From an uncultured Nonlabens sp. (GTDB lineage: Bacteria > Bacteroidota > Bacteroidia > Flavobacteriales > Flavobacteriaceae), in NCBI GenBank assembly GCA_947491755.1, contig CANLKV010000002.1:372001-436000 (forward strand): DNA of 64,000 bases. Direction: 5' to 3'. Shown in pieces: positions 37,072-45,125 of the stretch (its first letter is position 1; each line of letters begins with the position of its first letter). Both the position numbers and the translations under genes were made by a program. The notes beneath the pieces are model-generated. The model had not been told where the DNA came from and searched no databases. It worked only from the letters and a program-made list of their open reading frames with translations.

Positions 37072-37271
37072 GTATGCTAACAACGTATATAGCTCATAGC
37101 TAGTTAGTTGCTTAATCGAAGCTAAGGCATATTTGCAAGTCCGCCAAATTTTTTAATTTGGCTTATTGAGAAAAAAAGATAATAAGAAAATTAAAAAATT
37201 CGGCTCGTGCTTAACCGAAAAGTTATCTCTAATTTGCACGCTACGAGCCATATACACGACCGTTGCCCACA
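37072..37271 (+). repeat. attC-like site S6 (long class)
   Basis: Box GTATGCTAAC (37072-37081), arm GTATATAGCTCATAGC (37085-37100); arm GCTACGAGCCATATAC (37240-37255), 6-nt spacer, box GTTGCCCACA (37262-37271). The middle of the arm is GCTC instead of AAAA with matching change in the other arm. 200 bp. Confidence 0.88.
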
Positions 37272-37273
37272 AT

Positions 37274-38257
37274 ATGAACAAACCTTTGAGAAATAAACTA
37301 ACACTTGGATTTTTATTAATCGGAATTACCGTTTTTGGACAAGATTTTGGATTTGATATTCATAATACTTCGTTGAAAGAATATATCCAAATGGAAGAAA
37401 AATTAGGTAGCGAAAGAATACCAACAACTTCAAACCACGTCTCTTTTAGCGGAGAAGCTCAACCGATTAAATTTCAACGGAAAGAAAAAATAATTCCTGA
37501 CTTAATATCCTATTTCTATTTCAAAGACAAAGACTCTTCAATGACCAAAGTACTTTACGAATGGGATGTTAGGCATTTTAAAAAAACTAACGAACTGAAT
37601 GTAAAGCAATCGAAGAAATTCCAGAAAACTCTCATTCGAAAATTTAATGAATTAGAAAAAAAGTTAACTGAACTTTATGGCAAACCTCAATCCAAAGGAG
37701 ACTTATCTGACTTAAAGCGAGCTAATGAAAAAGGTGGTTTGAAAAAGAATGATAAATGGTTTCCAAATGACAGTACAGAAATTGAGATGTACACAGTTGT
37801 TTCTAATTTTTACGAAAAAAGAGGAATGGCAACTACTGCACCAACTCATAGAATTAGACTTTATATAAGAAACAATAAAAAAGAAGAGAAAATTGAACCT
37901 AAATTAAGCGAGAAAAAGCTTGACAACTTAAAAGCAATATCGCAAGAATTTATTCAAACTTTAAGAAATAAAGATTTAGTAAAGTCAAAAGAATATTTAT
38001 CGGAATTAATACTAAAAACTGTAACTGAAGAGCAGTTAAACATATTGATTGACAATTTGGACTTTAATAGAGAAACGGAATTAATTTATAGCGGAATCCA
38101 AGCTGGACTTGATGGAAGTGTTTTTACTATGCTTCAATTTAAATATAAAGATGATATTTCAAATCCACCGAATGAATTAATTAAAATAATATTTGATGAC
38201 AAAGATAAAGTTGTTGGAATACAGCCAATCAAGTTACAAGGAAAAGTAACGGATTAA
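37274..38257 (+). CDS. Hypothetical secreted protein (cassette C7)
   Basis: 327 residues from the ATG at 37274, two bases after the S6 box. Signal peptide LGFLLIGITVFGQDFG. The mature region is charged with Lys-rich helices, and the last 85 residues (EFIQTLRNKDLVKSKEYLSE) look like a small DUF3887/NTF2-like fold, a weak guess. No catalytic motif. Confidence 0.72.
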   Translation: MNKPLRNKLTLGFLLIGITVFGQDFGFDIHNTSLKEYIQMEEKLGSERIPTTSNHVSFSGEAQPIKFQRKEKIIPDLISYFYFKDKDSSMTKVLYEWDVRHFKKTNELNVKQSKKFQKTLIRKFNELEKKLTELYGKPQSKGDLSDLKRANEKGGLKKNDKWFPNDSTEIEMYTVVSNFYEKRGMATTAPTHRIRLYIRNNKKEEKIEPKLSEKKLDNLKAISQEFIQTLRNKDLVKSKEYLSELILKTVTEEQLNILIDNLDFNRETELIYSGIQAGLDGSVFTMLQFKYKDDISNPPNELIKIIFDDKDKVVGIQPIKLQGKVTD

Positions 38258-38263
38258 AAATAC

Positions 38264-38465
38264 TGTGGGCAACAACGTGTATAAAACATAGCTAATAAAG
38301 GCTTTCCGAGAGGTTTGTGTTTATTTGCTAAGACCGCCAAATTTTTAAATTTGGCTTTTAAGATTGATAAGTTAAAAACAAAATATAAAAATTCGGCTCT
38401 GTGTTAATCCGAAAAGTTAGCGTCTTTTAACACGCTACGTTTCATACACAAGACCGTTACCACAC
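38264..38465 (+). repeat. attC-like site S7 (long class)
   Basis: Box TGTGGGCAAC (38264-38273), arm GTGTATAAAACATAGC (38277-38292); arm GCTACGTTTCATACAC (38434-38449), 6-nt spacer, box GTTACCACAC (38456-38465). Third stem sequence variant with both arms changed together. Centre holds GCCAAATTTTTAAATTTGGC. Confidence 0.88.
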
Positions 38466-38467
38466 AT

Positions 38468-39202
38468 TTGAAAAAAACAATCGTCATAATATCAACCATA
38501 GTTTTAATAGTCATTGGATTTTCAATTTCAATGACTTCATTAGCTTGGTCAATTGACCCAAAGGAAATGCTTTATATTCCGTTGTGGATTTTAACTATTG
38601 TTGGATTTATTTTATTTTTCGCAACTAAAAAAATCGGAATTTATGCACTTATTGGTATTTCAATACTTTGGTTGATACAAATGGCTGGAATATTAGGTTG
38701 GTTTTTGACTTTTGAGCCTGAAAATATTGCGCTTTTTGGACTTATAGGATTACCGATAATCGCAAGTCTTATGATAGCTATCGTAGGGACGAGACTAATA
38801 TTTGAAAAGAAAAAGAAAATTGGAATTGCGATAAGCGTACTTGCTCTAATAATACCAATCGCTGGAATTTTACAATATGCTAATAAGACGTATGATAAAA
38901 ATGTGTTTAGCGAATTTTACGACTTAGATAAAGAAACATATAAAGTCATCATCAAACCACAACCCTCGGACACGAGGCAATTTGAGATTGATTTAAAATC
39001 GAATGAATTAAGGAATTTAGCAAAACAAAAAGCAACATTTGTAGCAAATCATCATTACTTTCCGAATGCAAGATTTAGAGTAAATATGACGTTCTCAAGT
39101 ATCAATGAAATAGAACTATATAAAGTTGCGGATTACGAACTTGAAGAGCCAATTAAATGGAATATAGATGAACTAAACGGAGAAACCGAATTCCTAAAAT
39201 AG
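38468..39202 (+). CDS. Multi-pass membrane protein, TTG start (cassette C8)
   Basis: 244 residues from TTG, two bases after the S7 box. Four or five hydrophobic segments lie in the first 145 residues (for example VIISTIVLIVIGFSISM and ALIGISILWLIQMAGILG), then a soluble, probably periplasmic, domain of about 95 residues. Family not recognised. The start is forced by the reading frame and by the first hydrophobic segment. Confidence 0.75.
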   Translation: MKKTIVIISTIVLIVIGFSISMTSLAWSIDPKEMLYIPLWILTIVGFILFFATKKIGIYALIGISILWLIQMAGILGWFLTFEPENIALFGLIGLPIIASLMIAIVGTRLIFEKKKKIGIAISVLALIIPIAGILQYANKTYDKNVFSEFYDLDKETYKVIIKPQPSDTRQFEIDLKSNELRNLAKQKATFVANHHYFPNARFRVNMTFSSINEIELYKVADYELEEPIKWNIDELNGETEFLK

Positions 39203-39213
39203 CGCAGAAAAAC

Positions 39214-39419
39214 GTGTGGTAACAATGTATATAAAAAATAGCGCAAGTCTTTGCCAACACAAAGGCTTGGGTATTTTCAGGAAGTCGCCAAACTTTTAAA
39301 TTTGACGATTTCCAAGTAAAAAAATAAATAGTAAAATTTAAAAATTCGGCTTGTGTTTAATCCGAAAAGTTATCGCTTATTTACAGCGCTACTTTTCATA
39401 TACGGAGCCGTTGCCATTA
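39214..39419 (+). repeat. attC-like site S8 (long class)
   Basis: Box GTGTGGTAAC (39214-39223), arm GTATATAAAAAATAGCGC (39227-39244); arm GCGCTACTTTTCATATAC (39386-39403), 6-nt spacer, box GTTGCCATTA (39410-39419). Centre nearly the same as S4. Confidence 0.88.
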
Positions 39420-39422
39420 ATT

Positions 39423-40133
39423 ATGAAGAAAATCCTGTTAATTCTAATACTCATTAACAGTAATTCAACAATTTGTCAAAATACAATTGAATTAATCGCA
39501 TATGACTGCATTAAGGATAGAGAATCGAACAGAGATATTTCAGAAATTAAATTTGAAATATTGACTAAACACAAAGTTATTAGTCAGACTACTAAATCTA
39601 AATTTGATTTATTTAGGCTACAAACTTCTGAAAACAAAGTCAAAATCGAATATAATAATATTTATAATCAGAAAACAGACACAACATTTTTCATTACACC
39701 TAAAACTCAAAAATTATTTTTGTGTGTCGAAAAAATGAAAGATTATGAAATTAAGACCTTTATTGAAAAAAGTCTGGAGGAAAATAAGAATTGGAAATTA
39801 AAATTGTCTGGAGGTAGCTGTTTTGTGTATACAGATACAGAGATTAAAATTATTCCTGATAAAAATGGTGCTATCCTAAAATATAAATATGTTGAAGAAC
39901 GAAGTGGAAAAAAAACCAAGGAAAAAAAGGTAATTAAACTTGATAAAAATGACCTTGATAATCTAATAATGTTCGAAAAGAAATTAAGATTACTGAATTC
40001 AGCAATGAGAAGATGTGGACCTGGAACTTACTACTATTTATCTTTAGGAAATGAAACAATTGAAATAAAGGATGAAACTTGTGTCGGAATTTATGAAGAA
40101 TATTTATCCAAAATAATTGAAAGAAATAACTAA
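39423..40133 (+). CDS. Hypothetical secreted protein (cassette C9)
   Basis: 236 residues from the ATG at 39423, three bases after the S8 box. Signal peptide KKILLILILINSNSTICQN. The mature protein has two further Cys (GGSCFVYTD, RRCGPGTYYYLS) and a Lys-rich strand region. Family not recognised. Its stop codon TAA is part of the S9 box, the tightest packing in the array. Confidence 0.74.
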   Translation: MKKILLILILINSNSTICQNTIELIAYDCIKDRESNRDISEIKFEILTKHKVISQTTKSKFDLFRLQTSENKVKIEYNNIYNQKTDTTFFITPKTQKLFLCVEKMKDYEIKTFIEKSLEENKNWKLKLSGGSCFVYTDTEIKIIPDKNGAILKYKYVEERSGKKTKEKKVIKLDKNDLDNLIMFEKKLRLLNSAMRRCGPGTYYYLSLGNETIEIKDETCVGIYEEYLSKIIERNN

Positions 40134-40266
40134 TGGCAACAACGTGTATAGCTCATTGCGGCTGAATTCCTAATCGGAATTCATCTCTTATTCGCTATCT
40201 TTGTTTTACGGCGGAAAATCATAGCTGATTTCCCGCAACGAGCCATACACAAAACAGTTACCTGTA
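40131..40266 (+). repeat. attC-like site S9
   Basis: Box TAATGGCAAC (40131-40140), arm GTGTATAGCTCATTGCGG (40144-40161); arm CCGCAACGAGCCATACAC (40233-40250), 6-nt spacer, box GTTACCTGTA (40257-40266). A/C at positions 7 and 12. The left box overlaps the preceding stop codon. Confidence 0.88.
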
Positions 40267-40312
40267 ATGCAAACCACACCTTCAAAAGTTTCCATATAAC
40301 TCAACTTTTAGT

Positions 40313-40320
40313 TATCTTTG
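40313..40320 (+). promoter_or_regulatory. -7 element of the toxin-antitoxin cassette
   Basis: TATCTTTG, exact TAnnTTTG, 26 bp before the toxin start. C10 is the only cassette where I see a clear promoter of its own. Confidence 0.6.
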
Positions 40321-40346
40321 TATCATTAACCGAACAAAGAAACTGA

Positions 40347-40679
40347 ATGAACAGAAGATTTGAAGTCGTTTTTCTTGAACAAGCGATTGATTTTTTAGAT
40401 AGTCTCGATTTAAAAACTAAAGAGAAAATCTATTACAATATTGACAAAGCCAAACTCGGCCTTGACCCTAAGTTGTTCAAAAAACTGACTGATTATATTT
40501 GGGAATTCAGAACAAAATATAGTGGATTGCAATACAGACTTTTCGCATTTTGGGACAGAACCGACAAATCTGAAACGCTCGTGATTTCAACACACGGAAT
40601 TGTCAAGAAAGTAAGTAAGGTACCGAAAGCCGATATTGACAAAGCGGAACGAATTAGAAAAGAATACTTTGAACAATAA
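40347..40679 (+). CDS. HigB/Gp49-like toxin of the RelE/ParE superfamily (cassette C10)
   Basis: 110 residues of the phage-derived Gp49-like / HigB type: FEVVFLEQAIDFLDSLD, the core YIWEFRTKYSGLQYRLFAFWD with conserved Arg and Tyr, and KVPKADIDKAERIRKEYFE at the end. Toxins of this type cleave ribosome-bound mRNA. It precedes the antitoxin by 4 bp; toxin-first order is typical of HigBA. Confidence 0.9.
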   Translation: MNRRFEVVFLEQAIDFLDSLDLKTKEKIYYNIDKAKLGLDPKLFKKLTDYIWEFRTKYSGLQYRLFAFWDRTDKSETLVISTHGIVKKVSKVPKADIDKAERIRKEYFEQ

Positions 40680-40683
40680 AATT

Positions 40684-41016
40684 ATGGCAACGAAAAATAA
40701 AAAAATGAAAATGATGACCCTTGACGAACTAAAAGATAGGGATATTGGAAAAGTAGGAACACCAGAGCGAGATAAGTACGAATTTGACTTGCGAATGGAA
40801 CTATTGGGCGAAATGATTAAGTCTGTACGTAAAGAACGAAACTTAACCCAAGAACAACTTGGCGAATTAATTGGAGTACAAAAATCTCAGATTTCCAAAT
40901 TGGAACGAAATACTAAAAACGTTACAATCGAAACGATTTTAAAAGTATTTAGAGCATTAAAAGCCAATGTGAAATTTAGCGTGGAAATGAATGAAGCCGA
41001 ATTTAAAGTAGCGTAG
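40684..41016 (+). CDS. XRE-type antitoxin (cassette C10)
   Basis: 110 residues from the ATG at 40684. The C-terminal half is a Xre-type helix-turn-helix: SVRKERNLTQEQLGELIGVQKSQISKLER. The N-terminal 40 residues are basic then acidic and would contact the toxin. It would neutralise the upstream toxin and repress the promoter at 40313. An ATG-free extension to 40636 would overlap the toxin and is rejected. Confidence 0.9.
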   Translation: MATKNKKMKMMTLDELKDRDIGKVGTPERDKYEFDLRMELLGEMIKSVRKERNLTQEQLGELIGVQKSQISKLERNTKNVTIETILKVFRALKANVKFSVEMNEAEFKVA

Positions 41017-41023
41017 AAAGCAC

Positions 41024-41254
41024 TACAGGTAACATTGGCTATCATTCATTGCGACTAAAAGTCATAAATCCATAAGTCGGTTTGCACATTGCCATTATTG
41101 CAACCTATTTTTTATTTCTATATTTATTGCTCATTAACCTAAAGGATTAATCAGCGATTAGGTAAATAAGTTGCAATAATTCTGGTAAGTGTTTAGACAA
41201 CAATTTTGGCTTACCATTTTCGCAACGAAATCATAGCCTTGACCGTTGTGAGCA
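41024..41254 (+). repeat. attC-like site S10 (longest)
   Basis: Box TACAGGTAAC (41024-41033), arm GGCTATCATTCATTGCG (41037-41053); arm CGCAACGAAATCATAGCC (41221-41238), 6-nt spacer, box GTTGTGAGCA (41245-41254). The stem has one bulged base and C/C at position 7, the only intact site off the standard pattern. 231 bp with a long central palindrome-rich region. Confidence 0.82.
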
Positions 41255-41275
41255 ATACTAGCAGAAAATCCCAAA

Positions 41276-41911
41276 GTGAAAATTTTAACACAGATTAACT
41301 TTTTTAGAAGAAAACATTCACACCTCTCAGAATATTTTTATCAAAAAAATTTTGACAATAAAAAAACAATTTTACCTTTAGCTTTCGTACTAGGTGCGTT
41401 AGGCTTGAATTCATGTAGCGAAGAACAATTACAAGAAAAACAGTTGCAAGTCGAAAACAATCAGGAGTTGATGAAATCGTCTGATTCAGATTGGCCGAAA
41501 ATCAAAGAAGTAGGCGTCAAAACAAAATGGACTATTGGTAGAAAATCAAAAAATTGCTTTAAACTTGGTTTATGCAAATTAAAGGAGGTTACACCATATA
41601 TTAAGTTTGAAACAAAAAATGCTAATGTAAATCAGGGTAGTGATTTAGAGGATAGAGAAATTAGTGCTTTTGTGTCTGTATCACCTAGTCGTGACGCATT
41701 TTCATTCTTAGTTGATGAAGATAACCTAGGTTATGTTCAATATTATTTCGGTAGTAATAAATTAATTTTAGAGGAAGATTATTTACTTGAGCCAGAGGAA
41801 AGCACCGATTTGGGTGTGGAGCAAAATTTTATTTTGAAAGCCGGTGAATACGAATTTATCTACGACGAAAACTACGATTATTATGAGGTCATATTTACAA
41901 ACTATAAATAG
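41276..41911 (+). CDS. Hypothetical lipoprotein, GTG start (cassette C11, first gene)
   Basis: 211 residues from GTG. The lipoprotein signal is preceded by about 30 charged residues and ends LGALGLNSCSEE, so a later non-ATG start is possible. The mature part is acidic and Tyr-rich, ending YDYYEVIFTNYK. Family not recognised. The next gene starts 5 bp later. Confidence 0.65.
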   Translation: MKILTQINFFRRKHSHLSEYFYQKNFDNKKTILPLAFVLGALGLNSCSEEQLQEKQLQVENNQELMKSSDSDWPKIKEVGVKTKWTIGRKSKNCFKLGLCKLKEVTPYIKFETKNANVNQGSDLEDREISAFVSVSPSRDAFSFLVDEDNLGYVQYYFGSNKLILEEDYLLEPEESTDLGVEQNFILKAGEYEFIYDENYDYYEVIFTNYK

Positions 41912-41916
41912 TGAAT

Positions 41917-42411
41917 ATGAAAAATTTAATATTGTTAGTCATCCTATCTGTTTCAGCTTTATCATTTTCTCAAACAAATAAAGATGACCTCATATCAAGT
42001 TTTGGTATCAATAAAGATTCCATTGATGAGGTGATATTCAAAGACAAAGATTCTTTTAATCGTTTCGTTAATGTATTTGAAGATAAAAAAGGGTTTAGAC
42101 CTCAATGGTTCATAATTGATTCAACAGGTAAGCTATTAAAGCATAAGCTTGACATTCAAATAAAAGAATGTGGTAAAGGAGATGTTGGAAATATTAAAAA
42201 AAAATATCATAAGGATTTACCGAACATTTCGGAACTAAGTACTTTTTTTAAAGAAGATATAAAAAAACCTATTGAAAATGAATATGTCATAATATTTATG
42301 TGGATGAAAGGTCTTGGAATATACAATGAACATACCTTTGATACATATAATATATGGAAAGATAATAATAATATTAAATTTTATTTTCTTGACCTTGGAA
42401 CTGTGGAATAG
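41917..42411 (+). CDS. Hypothetical secreted protein (cassette C11, second gene)
   Basis: 164 residues from the ATG at 41917. Signal peptide MKNLILLVILSVSALSFSQ. The rest contains one Cys (IKECGKGD) and no motif I recognise. Two adjacent secreted proteins in one cassette, with 5 bp between them, suggest a functional pair. Confidence 0.68.
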   Translation: MKNLILLVILSVSALSFSQTNKDDLISSFGINKDSIDEVIFKDKDSFNRFVNVFEDKKGFRPQWFIIDSTGKLLKHKLDIQIKECGKGDVGNIKKKYHKDLPNISELSTFFKEDIKKPIENEYVIIFMWMKGLGIYNEHTFDTYNIWKDNNNIKFYFLDLGTVE

Positions 42412-42414
42412 TAC

Positions 42415-42551
42415 TGCTCACAACAAGGTATATAAAAAATAGCAGTTAAGGGCTAAACCTTAAGTTTAGTTCTTTGCTGCTATCCTTGTTTTTAATGGAA
42501 AATTAACGCATATAAATCTGCTACTTTTCATATACGGAGCCGTTGTAAAAC
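42415..42551 (+). repeat. attC-like site S11, right end fused to an IS remnant
   Basis: Box TGCTCACAAC (42415-42424), arm GTATATAAAAAATAGCAG (42428-42445); arm CTGCTACTTTTCATATAC (42518-42535), 6-nt spacer, GTT (42542-42544). The bases after GTT belong to an IS3 orfA fragment, so the right box no longer matches the end of the next unit. Confidence 0.85.
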
Positions 42552-42661
42552 ATACTCTCATCGACATCTAATTCTCTAGAGAAATTTCCAACGGATCTAC
42601 CTTGATTATTTTTTTTGAGCGCCCTGATAATCTGGGTCTCTATAAATCTGCTTTTCTTCAT
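42545..42661 (-). pseudogene. Truncated IS3-family transposase OrfA
   Basis: 39 codons remain: MKKSRFIETQIIRALKKNN then a helix-turn-helix VGNFSRELDVDESMFY. This is the N-terminal start of IS3/IS911-type OrfA, which normally continues FYNW and about 50 more residues. The fragment is cut exactly at the GTT box of S11. All of OrfB and the other IS end are missing. Confidence 0.82.
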
Positions 42662-42729
42662 AATGACAATTAATATTTAATATTAGAACTTTCTTATTAA
42701 TAACTGTCGGATTTTTGAGGAAGCCTACA
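42545..42729 (-). mobile_element. IS3-family remnant with one possible terminal repeat
   Basis: Contains the orfA start plus its leader. The minus strand from 42729 reads TGTAGGCTTCCTCAAAAATC, a plausible IS3-type left end starting TG; the outer end is inferred, since no partner repeat remains. Confidence 0.55.
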
Positions 42730-42835
42730 ATACATGCTATTGGTATACGCGCTGAAGACTATCAAAATAATGCACGACCAAACCTTTTTCGTTTTTTACA
42801 CATCAAATACTAGATACCTTTAAAAAACAAATCCA

Positions 42836-45001
42836 ATGAAAAGACTTTACATTATTTTTTTGTTTCTCACATTAGGCTACCCTGCATTTTCTCAAATAAG
42901 TACGCATAAATCGATTGCAGAACAGGCGATGACAAATTCGCCAAACACTTTTGACTTGGGGAGCAACCTACTTCCTCCAAGTTACGAATTTGGTTATGGC
43001 CTTTCAAATGATGATTTTTGGCCAAATCCAGGATGGCGGGCAATGGACGGCGAAACTGGTGGTTTCGATACCTTTATGACAGTTGATCCTAAGACCTCAA
43101 TTCCTGGACAAAATGAAGTTCACTTTTACGATGGTACGCATCGACTTCGAGCAAGTTCACCAGATGGAAGCCAACCTGGAGATCGCTTTTTCTTAGGTGA
43201 TCATACCAGAGCATATTTTGCTGGTCGTACAGATACTCAAATAGATACAGACTTTGCTTAAATTGAGTTTTTTGTGCCAGGAGAAAGTAAACTGTATTTA
43301 AATGGTTCGCCAACAGATTATATAGTTGTTGATGTTACACAGCCTTATAAAGGCACAGCACTATTCCTTAAAAAAGGAAGTCCAAATGCCACAGATGACG
43401 ATTTAATTGCTATACTACTCGATGTCAATGCGAATGATGTTCAGCCAAATTCTATAAATTTTGAATACGCTGTAGCTCCTCAATCTTCTGTTTTTCATCA
43501 AAATGGAATTGACCAGTTCACAACTGATGCTGTTGAATTTTGGAGCGTAATAGATTTGGACGATGCAGGTAACATATATATGGCAGTAAGAAGTCCAGAA
43601 ACCATATCACCTAACGCCAATCCAAATTGTGGGTGCGACCTAATCGTCATTAAATATGATCAAAGTGGCAATATTATTTGGCAAGGGAATTATGGTGATG
43701 GTCGTTGGTTATCTGTAGGTGAAACTTCTCGTGTTTTCGATGCAGTTTATGATTCTGGTTACTTTTATCTCGGTATTTTCAAAGGGAATTCAAATGCAGG
43801 TGGTCGTTATCAGGTTGCTAAGATTGATGCTAGTGATGGTAAACAGGTAGGTTTGTATCAATATAACCCAGGAATTGGTGTGGATAATATCACGGGCATT
43901 ACTCATGATAATGCTGGACATATCTATTTAAGTGGTAGTTCTAATTCAAGCGTGAACGAAGGCCCAGGTCCTTATTTTCAAAAAATAAACCAGTCTTTGA
44001 TTTCATCAGGCTCAAGCGGTTTGATTGATTGGGTGGACGGTGGTTTCCCTAATACCTCCTATCATGAAGGACATGGTGGAGTAGATTACATGTCAACATC
44101 ATCAACTCCTGGGGTTGGACTTGTTGCTAATTCAGGATGGTACTTGATAGGACCTCAAAATCATCATGCTCTTTGGTTACGAATCTGGGACGATGCAGGA
44201 ACTTTATTGAGGTATGTAGAGCTTACCGATGCAGATGATGATCCAGGATGGGCTTGGCAGGTTAGGTTTGACAGTAGAGGTTTTATGTACATAGCAGGTG
44301 TAATTCATGGACCTTTGGCTGATTTTCCAAATTTGACTTATAATGGTTTTTCTGATATTGTAGTTTTCAAAGTTGACCCTATTAATTATAGTGTTGTTGA
44401 AGCTACTCTTATAGGGACGCCTTGGTCAGATGAAGCAGTAGCTATGGTTATTGAAAATGATGAACTTTACATTGTTGGTCATACTTATGGCAGTCTATAT
44501 GCTTCAAATCCCACGCCTGGTAAATATGCAGACGGATTTTTGGTGAAACTAGACAACGATCTAAATGAAATAGCTAATTTGCAGATGGGAACTGAAAAGG
44601 AAGATCACTTTTCAAGCGTTCGCGTATTTAATAACGAAGTGTACATTTCAGGATATACAGAAGGGTCATTCTTTGAATCGATAGACACCAACCAATATAA
44701 TACAGATGCATTTCTTTTCAAAAGAGATGCTTCCACACTTTTATCTAATACTGACTTTCCTAATAATCATCAAGACATTAAAGTGTATCCCAATCCAGCT
44801 CAGAGCAACATTTATATCGATTTAGGTGAGTTACATAATGAACTTGTCAATATTAATATTTTTAATACATTGGGTCAGAAAGTTGCAGTACCTATTATTG
44901 AAAACTATCAAATTGACATTTCTAATCAGCCAAAAGGCTTATATTTCATTCAATTCGAATTTAATGAAAGTAGATTGACCAAGAAAGTGATAAAAGAATA
45001 A
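42836..45001 (+). pseudogene. T9SS-type secreted protein with in-frame stop (cassette C12)
   Basis: 721 residues if the stop is ignored. Signal peptide MKRLYIIFLFLTLGYPAFSQ; the middle has repeats such as VVFKVDPINYS and IVGHTYGSLYA of a beta-propeller-like kind; the last 75 residues are a Por/T9SS sorting domain (IKVYPNPAQSNIYIDLGEL, QPKGLYFIQF, TKKVIKE). A TAA at 43259-43261 interrupts the frame; the same frame continues from ATT (IEFFVPGESKLYLNG), so a single nonsense change, a sequencing error or readthrough would explain it. The unit start was replaced by the IS remnant. Confidence 0.8.
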
Positions 45002-45003
45002 CT

Positions 45004-45122
45004 GTGCCTACATTAGATATATGTGATGCGGTTTAAAGTGTAAAACACACAAAATTTTCAATAAACGTACATTAAGTCAACTTATAAGTTTGTACTATGT
45101 ACAGCCAAAACCGTTACCCACA
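45004..45122 (+). repeat. Degenerate attC-like site S12
   Basis: The left box is eroded to CCTAC; a weak arm GATATATGTGATGCGG follows. The right side ends ACCGTTACCCACA (box 45113-45122), still well conserved. Confidence 0.6.
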
Positions 45123-45125
45123 ATC

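Noticed and set aside
37166..37273. Upstream start of the C7 gene
   Set aside because: The extension covers the S6 stem and box; ATG 37274 gives a clean signal peptide.
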